DNA of 64,000 nucleotides, from NCBI GenBank assembly GCA_023055505.1, contig JALIRH010000008.1, forward strand, positions 1,984,001-2,048,000, given 5' to 3'. This document shows positions 13,101 to 24,417 of the stretch, piece by piece (positions within the stretch are counted from its first letter, which is position 1; every line of letters begins with the position of its first letter). Under the pieces are notes generated by a model. The model searched no databases. It had not been told where the DNA came from and was given only the letters and a program-made list of their open reading frames with translations. The DNA is from Callipepla californica brunnescens (lineage: Eukaryota; Chordata; Aves; Galliformes; Odontophoridae). A program made the translations under genes and the position numbers.

Positions 13101-14579
13101 ATTATCACATAAGTGTGTGTAGAAGAAGGTCAAAGAATCTGTCAGTTCAAACAAAATGTGTCTGGAAATGAATGTAACTGAAGTGTCCCACTAGATCAGG
13201 ATCCGTTGTGCCCCATGTTCTCCTGATTTACTTTGTTGTATTAATCGTGCATGTGCAAAATGCATGCATTTACCTGGGTGAGTCTGCTAATTACAAATGT
13301 ATGGCTGTTATCCACGATAAGTGGTCCAGCAAAATCTGAAAAGATGAGCCCTGTAACTTACAAACCCATGGAAGTGGATTGGAGGTCTGTGATGACTCCT
13401 ACCCCGTGCATGGTTCAGATATTGGTCAGCTGTAATTCTGGAGAGAGCTGCTCAAAGTTTTCCCTTCCTCCAGGGCTGCGCTAATCAACATAATCTGCTT
13501 TATGCGGCAGGACTGGTAGTCTAATTGATGTGTCCATGTAAAAGAAAACTCTGGTAGTGGAACAGAATTTTATACCCTAGTTGGCATCTCAACAAAGAGG
13601 CATGAGACTGACTGGGCGTGAAATCCACATTACCTCGATGGCCAGCCATGGTGGTTCTCCCAGGGCACGACCGTGCTGCAGTGGGCATGCTCGCACTCCT
13701 GAGCTTAGTGCTTCTTGAGGCAGGAAAGCTGTTGAGTCTGGCACCATTTCAAAACAGAACTTGTCTGTTGGGGTGCAGAGAAAGCTGCAGTCCAGCAGAA
13801 TTCCTTCGAATACTCATCAGAAAGTTAATTGGAACGACTCTGCGTACACTGCTGTGAAAAGACAGGTTTCAGGAGGAGAACAGTTGCACGGTCCGGTGCA
13901 AGGCTTTTGTGTGTAGCAGAACCCGTGTGCAGAGAACCTCCTGGGAACCCTTCGGAGGAGGACGGGGTCTGCAGCTCTGCGAAGGTGGATCCCGTAGGCA
14001 ATTCCCTCTCTCAAAGGGCTTTTGTCTCTTCTCCCACCTGCAAGAGTCCTCGGAGCAGCTGCAGAACGCAGATTTCCATATCCCAGCAGCAGGCTCAGCT
14101 GCGTCCCAGGAAGATCCATCTCCATATTTCTCCTTGGGGGAAGTTGCTTTGTTGACTGTGTGTCAAGCTACCAAGGGCTGCCCTCATCGGGATAATTAAT
14201 AACAAAGAGATTTCTCCAGGGAGGCCTGCAAAGCTAGGGACTCTCTGGTCCTGCTTTGGTAACCTGAAGGTGAAAGGCTGGGGAATTTATCACTTTGAGC
14301 ATCCTCCCTTCGGAAAGAGAATCTCGTGTAATTAAATCACTGTACCCACAAGGTTTTCAGGGGTTGCATGCAGCAGTTAAAAAAAGGAGCTTCAATAAAA
14401 ATCATCAATCTACATGTGGCACTCCTACCATGACCTTTCTGAGGCAAGAAGATGTCCTCACAGTTGTGGTGAGGCAGCACTATTGCGATGCCATGAGTGT
14501 TTTTTACTTTGCATAGGTGGAACTCAGCAGCTTGAGCGTGCTCGGCGCTGGGATGCCTGCAAACCCCATCTTGAACCTA
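7113..14579. other. Unique non-coding DNA with a GC-rich patch and poly-T tracts
   Basis: No gene is recognised. A GC-rich patch at about 7255-7480 has few CpGs. Simple tracts include T12 at 10526-10537, T17 at 11317-11333 and G8 at 12267-12274. A minus-strand frame of 176 codons at 11256-11786 is mostly Ser/Pro/Lys low-complexity translation, including the complement of the T17 tract, and I do not regard it as coding. The remainder shows no repeat or RNA that I can name. Confidence 0.55.
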
Positions 14580-14945
14580 TGAGCTTGTTTTAAAGCTAAT
14601 CCATTTGTGCTTAATTTATGAACAGCTGGTCGATTTAAAGGGATTTTCGTCCTGGAGTAAACAAGAAGAACATTTACACAACCAGTAAACTATCCCGCCG
14701 TAAATTCTCTTTGCAATTGTTGCAGCTATCTGTTTGCATTAGATCTTAACTTCCTCAGCGCAAAGCTAATCCTTCTTGATCCCATAGTGAAGTCATGATC
14801 CCGTGTTTGATGTCACCATCTGTTGCCATAGAAGCAACTGTGATGTTGCAAATTAAACATTATGACTTCATGGCAAGATGAAAGCACGTCTTCAGCTGCT
14901 CGCAAAATTAGGATTTCCACGAAGCGTACGAAAAATGCGCCAGTT
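14580..14945. promoter_or_regulatory. Candidate conserved non-coding/enhancer block
   Basis: This block differs from its surroundings. It is AT-rich but non-repetitive, and dense in developmental transcription-factor-like words: TTTGCAT and ATTAG-type octamer/homeobox sites, 'caattgttgcagc', 'ttgatgtcaccatc', and the spaced inverted repeat GTTGC-N7-GCAAC at 14822-14838, which resembles RFX half-sites with unusual spacing. Isolated CpGs survive (14940 region, 'gaagcgtacgaaaaatgcgc'). No splice sites or coding frame explain it. Calling it an enhancer is inference from texture; conservation has not been tested. Confidence 0.3.
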
Positions 14946-15806
14946 TAGAATTTGTCTAACTGCAGTTCTTGGAAAGTCTGTGAACAGAGTGAGGTTGAAT
15001 AATGTGTTGCATGGAAGGGGAAAAACAAATCCCAAGGCTCGTCTCCAGTGTGAGCTTTTAAAACTAAAAAAACCTCCTGTACAAGGAATTGTACTTGGCA
15101 GGGGCTGTGTCTGTTGCAAGTCTGTGTGGGTACAAACATGACTGCAGTATTTAAGTCCGGAGCAGAGCTGGTGCTGTCCTGGTCAGCACGGCGTTCTGCT
15201 GGCTGCACTGCAGAGCCGTGATCTCACCTGGCAGCATGCAACAGCTGTTGGGAACGATGAGTTTAGTCACATAAATATCCAGTCAGGGATTATGAATCTT
15301 GAACTAGAATATGTTTGCTGTTTTTTGTTGTTTTTTTCCTGAAGCATTTAAATCACTAAGGAAATTAAGCCTTGATCGCAGTTCAGGTGTCTGACTCACT
15401 TAGGAAAAATGTTCTTTTTGTAAATTGGAGGAATGTTTTCTGCCTCCCAGAGATCAGGATGAGGGCTCTGGACTTAATGGCAGGGAAGCAAAGGCTGAAT
15501 CACTTTAGTGGTGTGGGAGGAGAAGAGCAGCGGTGTGGATGCACTTGAACAAGCTCACGGACAATGTCAGTGAGCTGCTGGTACCCCTCGCACTCCTACC
15601 AGCAGGAACAGATTGCAGAGGGAAAATGCAGGAGTTCTGCTTGTTACTGTACAGAGGAGAAGCTGATGAGAAGTACAACTTTTCCTCTACAAACAGGGAG
15701 AGATCCTCCCAGTGCAACCTCATGGGGGAGGCAAGGGTTTCTCAGTGAGAGTCTGCCATGTGGGTTTGCTTGCCTTTCTGTTGAAGAATGCAGTGCATCT
15801 TGAGAA
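14946..15806. other. Unique non-coding DNA
   Basis: No gene, RNA or named repeat is recognised. A short T-rich stretch lies near 15320-15340. The sequence leads into the 35-base tandem duplication. Confidence 0.5.
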
Positions 15807-15876
15807 GGAGCTGGGTTGCATTGTCCAGCCTGGTCCACTTTGGAGCTGGGTTGCATTGTCCAGCCTGGTCCACTTT
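15807..15876. repeat. Perfect 2 x 35 bp tandem duplication
   Basis: A 35-base unit beginning 'ggagctgggttgcattgtcc' occurs at 15807-15841 and is repeated without mismatch at 15842-15876. The absence of divergence suggests a recent duplication or a copy-number-variable minisatellite. The unit resembles nothing I can name and is not part of a recognisable gene. Confidence 0.95.
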
Positions 15877-18050
15877 GGCAGTGTTGCTCTTTCTGATGCA
15901 TATGCATTTACTTTGTTTTACCACTGATTTCACTTCTGTGTGATAAGCATGCCATTCTGATAAGGGAGTTGAAGGCAGCTGGATTTACTCAACTCACTTC
16001 TTCGAGGGAAGATGCTGACTCTGGATTCTCTTGGCATGTCTCTCTCCATCTCTGAATGTATCTCCAAGGGAAACAAAAGTCAAAAATAACACCTAGGGAC
16101 TCCCAGCAGAATTAGGTTCACTTTAAGCGTGACACACGCTCTATATCCCTGGGGCAGGCACTTCATTTTGTAGCGTTTCAGATTTCTGTGACACAGTGAT
16201 TGATTTTGTAGAGGTGAAGTTGCCTCAGTCATTAGTTAAAAAGCCTGATAAAGCAGCACAAAGATATTAAGTTGTTATCAATCATCAGCATCTTTTTGTT
16301 CTCCCCCAGCTCTCAAAGGAAGAAGAGGCATGCCGGAGGCTCGGGCTGCCTTTCACCCTGTCAGGGCTTTATTAGATGCCGGCTCACTCGCTGCTGAAAC
16401 CCTGGTTAGCAGCAGATGATGAATGGGAGCATGTGCTGAGGCCATGCCGGGCTCTGCTGGCCGCCGGCATCCCACAGCCCGGCCTGGGCCTGCCCCAGGC
16501 CTCAGCCTTGCCCTTGCTCCCTGCCCGGCGTCTCCTGCTCGGTGCCACCACAGCCTTAGCAGCTGTGCTCCCGCCTGCGGTGCAAACCCACGGTGGTTTC
16601 AGGGCGTCCGTTTCCTTTTCTCCCCTTTTCTATTCCCATCCCTCCAGTTGGATCTAATTGGTTTGTAGAAATCTCTTCAGCTCCCATCCTCCTGGGATCT
16701 GCAGGGCTGCCCAAAGCAGACGCGATTGATTCCTGCCTTAACTGCATTGGGTTTTCCCAATCTTTTTTCGTTATTCAGCCACAAAGGTATTTCTCCAGAC
16801 TCACAGCACTCACTTTATCATTTGTACCATTCATGTCTGGGGCACTGTCTTCTCCATTCTGAATTTCTTTTATGCTGGCACTTGGAAATCCTCCAGTAGA
16901 ACCCTTTGGTTGGCTGTGGCTTGAAGTGCTGCTTATGTTATGTTACCTCATGGTAGCATCTTTTTAGATGTTCTGTGGATATATTTCTCTATCTGGAATA
17001 GCTACCCCATGGCATGGCTGACAAAGGGGTGATACAGTGTGGGTGGATGATGACCAACAGAAGATGATGTTCAGCTCATACAGCCAAGGGCAGAACTACG
17101 CTTCATCTCTTCCGCATGTACCACGATGTGCTTCCTCTTTCTTCAGCTGTCCATCCAAAGCCACTCAGTGCTTCCAGCAGCTTTCTGCAGAGATGCTGTT
17201 GTAATGGCCTTCCTTGTTTTGAGGTGGGAAAAAGTGTATTTTTATTTTCCTCTAGGCTTATGTTTTGTTTCTACCTTTCGTGATGTAGGCATTCTTACAT
17301 ACGGTACAGCATGCCTGTGTCGTGTCCAAGTACAACAGAATAGATGTATAGATGCGTTGAAAGGACCTGTCATGTGTATACTTTCCCTTCCAGAGTCCTG
17401 TCGCTACAGGAACTCCACTGAAGGGTTCTTGAGTGGTACGCAGATAACAAAGCACGGGCCAGTTTGGATCTGTTTTGACTGTTTAAAGAAAAGGAAAAGC
17501 TATATGTGAGACTAAAAATGTCCACCTGCCTCCCTGTATCCAACAGCAGCTAGACTGCAAGCCTGCTAATAGCACCCAAACAGTGACTAGGAGACTGAGC
17601 TAACTTTATCAGTGGCATTCCAAGCTGGGACACTTCCCTGAGTCAGAGATGGCACCTTTAGATATTATGGCCATTGATTGTTTTTTTAACTGCCTTTTGT
17701 GCCTTTGTGCATCCATCCTCCACCACACCCACCGAAGCTTCCTTTCTGGGGCAGATTTTTGTCTGAATCTGCAGTTTCCACGGTGGAAACACCAAGGTGC
17801 CCAGTGAAAAAGGTGAGAGGTTGAGTCTGAGGGTGTCGGTGTGAGCTGCAGTCTCCCAATATGCAGGCAGAGCAAGGATCATCTTTGGGTAACGTATTTC
17901 ACTAAGGATGCAGTAGGAAAGGATGTCTTCTTAAGAGTTAAAACGGTTAAGGGTCTCTCCAATTTCTCGATGCCTTTATAATCCTCTTGCTTTCCTCAGC
18001 AGTATTTAGGTGCATACCGGCCTCTTATCTGTAGCTGTTCAGACATAAGG
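15877..18050. other. Unique non-coding DNA with a modest CpG/GC-rich patch
   Basis: At about 16330-16600 the sequence is GC-rich with a local cluster of roughly a dozen CpGs, several within CCGG. That is higher than the surrounding DNA but short and weak for a promoter CpG island. Just upstream, 16190-16310 is AT-rich with GATA-like words ('tgataaa', 'ttatcaatcatc'). No exon or RNA gene is recognised in the rest. Confidence 0.45.
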
Positions 18051-18260
18051 CTGATCAGTGGTTTAGTGCCAAAAATAATAGTTTTTTAAAGAGCACCATT
18101 GTTCTCTGCAGACTGAACTCCTTTTGCATGATTTCAGCAAACTTGACGCTAATTCACTGAGCAGTTTGGATAAACAGTTATTTAGAAATTGCTCGTTTGG
18201 ATTATTTTCGCTTTGGAAGTGGTAGGGAGTGATTGGCCTTAATAAGTAAGGTGATATTGT
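18051..18260. promoter_or_regulatory. Candidate enhancer block with SOX and octamer-like sites
   Basis: The block contains a SOX-like CATTGTT at 18097-18103 and an octamer-like TTTGCAT at 18123-18129, about 20 bases apart. Flanking words are MEF2-like ('ccaaaaataatag') and homeobox-like ('gctaattc'). It is non-repetitive and lacks coding signals. The motifs are short and can occur by chance, so the regulatory call is inference. Confidence 0.25.
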
Positions 18261-21200
18261 TGCTTTGTTCTGATTGCAAGATTTACATTTCTAAGGGGAG
18301 GAAATGAACAACGGAGAATAATGAGCATCAAGGTAATAATGGGGATTCGTGTTCTTGCAGGAGCACCCTTTCAGCTCTGGAGAAAGCAGCTCTGTCCCTA
18401 ACATTTGTGGAAACAAACACAAAACACAATTCATTGGGCAGTCCATGCATAGCTGTAGGATGGAGAGTGTTGTCTGTGAGAGATGTTTGGTGAGAACCAA
18501 CGTGGGAAGGCACGTCTTGAAGGGCTCAGCCCTTTGGGCATGAGTGACATTTCTGGAAAAGCACAAGCCATTAAAACTATAAAGCCCTGATATCCAACAG
18601 CAAAGACAAAACCTTGGGAATGTCTTGGCAATGTCTCCAGGAACCCTCAGAGCTCGCATGCCTGCATGCACACATCGCTCATCTCAGTAGCACGTGGACC
18701 TCAGCGCGAGCTCCTTCAGGTGATGTTCCTAAGCAAGGAAAAAGCTTTGTAGAATAGGTGCTGTTTGTGGCTCATGGGGTAATTGCCAAGTGCCAGCTCT
18801 GCACAGGAGACCCGCAGCTGCGTGTGCATGAGGGAAAGCAGGGAATGACACAGCCTGTGGATCGAGATAGGTTTAGGCAGCCCAGGATCAGATATAAGAA
18901 ATGACATGACTGAGAAACCAATGGGATTTTCATGATTGGAATCAGGTGTGGTTTCTCACTGCAGCAAGCAAGCACGTTTTCACTGGAGTACGAGCATAAG
19001 AAGCGGTGAACAAACATGACTTCAACGTGCCAGTTTCCTGTAAGAGCACTGCGAATGGTGAAAGACGTGGGTCTTTCACCCACACACCTTTCCCAGAGGG
19101 TGCTGCAGTGGGGCCCTCGGCAGCATCCTTCCTCCTCGTCAGAGCGGGTGTCAGTGCGTGGTGCTGGCAAGGAGCACTCGTGCTGTGGCACCGCAGAGCC
19201 GCGTCCTGGCGGCAGCAGTGCACAGATCACACTGCTGCTGTACACCTGAGAGCTGGCACGGTGCTTATTTTCTGTTTGCCTGGCTAAAAGAGCGTGGTTT
19301 TCTCAGCTGCCATCTTATTTCCATACGTGCGTATGGGAAACCTTGCGCAGTTTGGTCCACAGCAGTTAGCTGAGGAATAAGAGAGGCAGCTGCTGTCTTC
19401 CCCCAGCCCAGTTTGTTCAGCAGTGCAGCTGAAGCCTGTTACCTCCGCATGTAATCTGCTCATTTCCCTTGTCAGGAGGCGCGCACAGCGCTGTATTTAC
19501 AGCCAGGGGATTACGCTGGCGGTGCTCCAGCGCTGCTGGGACAGCCGCAGCGAGCCTGCCTCAGCTGAGGCTGTCAGCACTGATTGATTTTCATGGTTGA
19601 CAGCATTTGAAATGCTTTCGGATTGTGATTTCTCACTGGGCTTGATCTGGGGGAGGTATTTTTATTATCATTATTAATAGTAGAAATAGCATTATCTGGA
19701 TACTTACACAGATAGAGATTATGGGCACAGACTGGCACGAGCAGTTGGTGTTGAGCTCCATGAGGGCGAGGAATAATCCCATCAAGGCTTGCTTTGCAAA
19801 ACGTAGCTGGGCTGCAGCATTTCCAAGGCAAATTACAATTCACCATATGTTTTCCTAAGTCTTACTTTTTTTGTTATCGTCGATTACTGATCATAATGTT
19901 GGAATTTGTATTTCCTAGGATATATTAACGACTAGATGGAACAAAATGCACATCGATCTAAAAGGTGTGTGTCCTAGTGAGGTTTCACAGAGCTGCTTTT
20001 GAGCTACTTGTGCTGAACAAAGGATCTGCAGGCTAATGAGTTGCAGGGTGCCCTTGGAAGGCATAGCTCTGGGTTCTGCTCATGAGCACGAATTGTTGGC
20101 TTTATCCCTTCTCGACTGCCTTGAGTTGGGAGGAGGAGTGAGTTCTGGTAGCAGTGAGCTTTTTCCCATTACTATCCATGCCTGACAATGAGATGGCGCA
20201 AGATTCCTTGTACTGCTTGGCCATCTTTGCTACTATCTCTCCTTAATGTTTGGCTAATTGCTCTGTGGAGAAGTGTTGTCCTGGGCCCTGGTATCCTGGG
20301 TTTTGTGCAACTCCTAGGGATGGTTTTGGGAAGAAATTTCCTTAGAGACTTTTCACAAGTTTATAGGCAATGTCCCTTGCTTTGCTCACAGCATTCCCTG
20401 CCATGGCAGGAGAGTGTGTTCCAGCTGCACACCTGTTTGCACAGCTGCATGGAACTCACTTCTCCTCACCTGATCCTCTGCACCTCAGCAGCTGTCAGCA
20501 AAGAACTGCCAGCTTCCATCTCCTGTGGATGTATGCTTCAGGCACACCCAGCAGAGGAGCTTACCTTGTACCCTTGGTGTATGCCACCCAAGGAAGGGCT
20601 GCACAGAGCAGGTGAACTCCAGAAAGAAGTAAGAGCTTATCCTGCAATCCCATCTTGACTCCTGTCACTTGATGTGACAGATGTCTGTCAAGCTCTTTTT
20701 GCAGGTGCTGGCTGTTCTACTGCTCTCCGAGCGATCTCAACTGGAGAGCGTATTGAGATAAACATCTGACATACTGCAGGAGGGAAGCAGTAGCGACGTG
20801 CTGAACCCTCCACCCTGCTCCGTGAGCCAACCTGTTCCCACGTCTTGTTAAAAGAAATGCTTACTTCAGTTTAATTTCTCTCTGAGTAATGTGATTTTCA
20901 ATGGCAGCAAGTATAAGGTAAAAAACACTGGGGCCAGCACAAGAATAGCACTAAGGTTTATTTTTTAGCATATGGAGAATCTGTCAGTTTTGATCTTTGA
21001 AGGCAACATATCCTAATGCTTTGAAATTAGCTTTGTTGCTGTGAAAGATAACAATGAAAAACATACATGTGAAAAACCCAGAGGATGTCTGCTAATAGCG
21101 TCGCTCTGAAAAACGGTCTCATCTTTGTGGGAAATGCATTACTCAAAGAAAGAGGAAATCACAGCGGCTAATGAGAGGAAATCTCAGAGCTGGATCAGTC

Positions 21201-21683
21201 TTCTCATCTTTGTTCGAAGGGATCCCCCCTTCGTCAGAGAAAAAGGTCTTTTTAAGTTCAAGGCTGAAGTATCCTGCTGTTCGTGCAACCGCGTTGTCTT
21301 TTTCCTACGCTACAAAACGTAAGGGAAAATGAATCCTTATGAACATCTCAGATTAGGGCGGCAGTCTTCAGGATTTACGTGTAATCCGTGCCCTGTATTA
21401 CCCTGAGAGGCAAATTGGTGGTAAATCCACTTCAGCAGACATCTCCCATAGCGCTTAGTGACCAAGAACAAGAACCCATTCTGTAAGTCGTTATATAAAG
21501 GCGTAGCAGAGGCCAGCTGCCCCTTCTCTGTGCCTTGTTAGGTGCTGAATGATCCTACCTGGGGCTCTGGTAGGTGGTGGTACTGATGGACACATCGTTA
21601 GGAGGGCAGGGCAGGTGGAGAACAGGGCAGCTACTGTGTCCTTTTAAAGTAAGGAGGAGATGAGCTGTGGCCTGGAGTTATTT

Positions 21684-21715
21684 TGTGTGTGTGTGCGTGA
21701 ATGTGTGTGTGTGTG
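21684..21715. repeat. (GT)n microsatellite, interrupted
   Basis: A GT dinucleotide run is broken by 'cgtgaa' in the middle. It is a likely length-polymorphic marker with no other function visible. Confidence 0.9.
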
Positions 21716-24405
21716 CTCTCATGAAGCATATTTAGGAATCCTTTGGCTCCTTTTATGCAGTCAGTGCTGCTGTTGGCATTGCAGTGCATTTACAGGAGTT
21801 TTCTTCATTGCAGAGAATCACATTTTGTCTGCAGGTGGTTTCCTAATGTATAGACCTGCAAATCTGAGACAGATGAATGTCGACCGGAGTGTTCCATGTC
21901 AGTGCAAGCGGTGGTTTTGCCTGGCAGTCCAATGGTAGGGCAAGGTGCTTCCCTCTCATAGACCAGTAAAAGCCATTATCTCAATGCTATGGATTTTTCT
22001 TAAGAAGAGCAGTTGCTGTCTGTGGTGTGACATATGGTCAGCATCGTACCTCCACATGTCTGTGGCAACCTTTAGCCAGTTTGGGCTTGAAGATTCTCAT
22101 CTTGCACAGATTTGGGACTGATTATCTCTTTTAAGCAGAGCTGAGCATTAAGAGACTACTGAGCAGATAGATGAGGTGAATAAATCGCCAGGTTGAAAGC
22201 ATGCATTGTTTGCTGAGAGCTGCAGGTTGTTCATGGGCATGTGTAAATGTGGTTGTCTGCTGGACATGGGAGTTAATATCATCAGAAAGTTCTGACAAGA
22301 CTGTCCTGGCTCCTTCCACATCTCTGCTGTAGATTTTCCTTTCTTGTTACAGCTCAGTTAGTTGACGCCTCCTCTGCCCTTTATCTTTTCAGATCAGTTT
22401 TTCATAACTCCACACATGGCATTTATCTGTTAGCTCCATCTGTGCGATAGAGGAGAGGCAGGATTTCGGTGTGGAGAATGCTGCTAAGACATTTCATGCA
22501 GTTTCCCCTGTGCTGTAGGATCGCACATGAGAATCCTAGAGAACTGTGCATGCAGCTGTAGGTTCTACCCAAACCTGGAATGGGTTAAGTAATCATTTGT
22601 TGTATTATTGACCCCTGTTTTGTTAGGTGCGTTTCACACCTTCCCTAAAATTAGTTTAGTCTTTATTACTGAGCATCCCTGGTGCTGATTAATTTTGATT
22701 TTGCCTACAGATGATATGATCATATCAGTTAGTGGTAATCGTGTAGACAGTCTTCTCGGTCGGTTGCCCATAAGCTGCGCAGCTGTGTTCCCTGCACTTC
22801 CAGTTCGTTCTTTAAATGCCAGCAGGAGCAGTGCTGAACTTGAAGGGGGTTTCATCACTTAGAGCTCAGGGTCTGAGCCCAGTGGCATGTCTGTGTGTTG
22901 GAAAGCTCGTGTAAGAGTGTTTGTCTCCCATTTATGCTCTGGTTTGTGACAGGATGTTCACTCTTTTTTGTTCTGTGTTACGTTAATGGCCTCTTTTAGA
23001 GGAGATTTCGTAAAAATTTCACTGAAAATGTAGATAAATTGCATCCTCTTTGTGCTTATTTATCTGCCATTCAGATAATACTGTTCGGAGTAAAATATTG
23101 TGGTATTAGACCCGAAGACTATGTATGAATTGCAGCTATAAAAGCAGATTACGATATACACGCTTCTATCAGCTCACTATCTGCAGGCTGTCACACAGGT
23201 TGGTTTTAAGACATTGCCACAGAGCTGCTCTGCACTCACCACTTCTGTGTACCACAGGAACACAGTGCAGGAGAACCAGAGAGAATTTAATCCTGCTTCA
23301 ACTCCGCTGTGAATGTGAAAGTGTCAAGGTCAGTAGAACCAACACGAGGAATACTGCTTAAAATACTGGGTTCCCACCGAGCACCAAAAGGAGTTCAGTC
23401 TGTCAGCCTTGTCCTTACGTGGTGGCTAATAAAGCGTGTATGTGAATTTCTCCACTTAGGATAAAGTCAGTTTTCTGGTTCCTCCAAAGAGTAGGTTTGG
23501 CAGTGCTGGCAGTCCGTCAGTGTGTCCTTGATGGACCAAAGACCTTTGCACAGGAGCTGGTGTTCCAGCAGCTTTTGTTCTCCACCTGCTATCTACCTGC
23601 CTGCTGTAGGTCTTGGTCCTGTAATATCTTTTACTCTTTTACTCATCTCTGCCTTCTGCACAGAGGGCTCTCTCATAGCTTTGTCACGCTTTGCTGAGTG
23701 TTGCAGGGCACGGTGCGATAACAGAGCTCAAATATTCCGTCACGTTAGCAGTAATCCCTGTAGCAAGCTCAAATTCAGCTGCTGCATTTAACAGCTAAAA
23801 TAGTGCACCAACACGGGGAGGGAGGGTGCATGAGAATTGCTTTCTGCACGTTCCCAAATCTGCTCAGGCTTTGTCTTCAGTTAGGCACCTGACGTGGGGG
23901 TGGATCTCTTGGGTTGGACTTGACTTGAGGATGCTGCCTTGTGCTGGAGGAGAAGCACAGAGAGGTGAGTGTGCTGTACATACTGCCAGTGCTTTGGTCC
24001 TAATAAGCAGCACAACCACAAGAAGCCAGCACGTGGTGGGGTTTGCGCAGGGGGAATCTTGCCAGAGAAATCCCATTGTTTTATTTGCTAATATACAAAA
24101 TGAGTGGCTGAGAGGAATGCAGTTTCAAGACGAGCATAGATGCGCAGGAAGGAGATTGATTTATAGAGACAGAAGAGGAAGTGAAGGAAGCAGGAAACGA
24201 GAGAACCTTGGGAGGAAGGAAGGGAGACAGCCTGGCAATGAAATCAGGCAGCTCTTGGGTAGTTCTCCCAGTATGTAAAGCTCAATTGATGCAAATAATA
24301 TTTATTGCGCAGCAATGAGCAGTTCTGTAGTGGGAGAGACGTGAACAGTGCAAACTTATTTTCCTTGTTTTATGAGTGGCTGTTGTTTTGCAAAGCTTTT
24401 TTGTT

Positions 24406-24417
24406 CCCCCCCCCCCC
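24406..24417. repeat. Poly-C tract (12 bases)
   Basis: Twelve consecutive C follow a T-rich stretch. The G-rich complement lies on the minus strand. The tract is prone to slippage and length miscalls. Confidence 0.95.
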
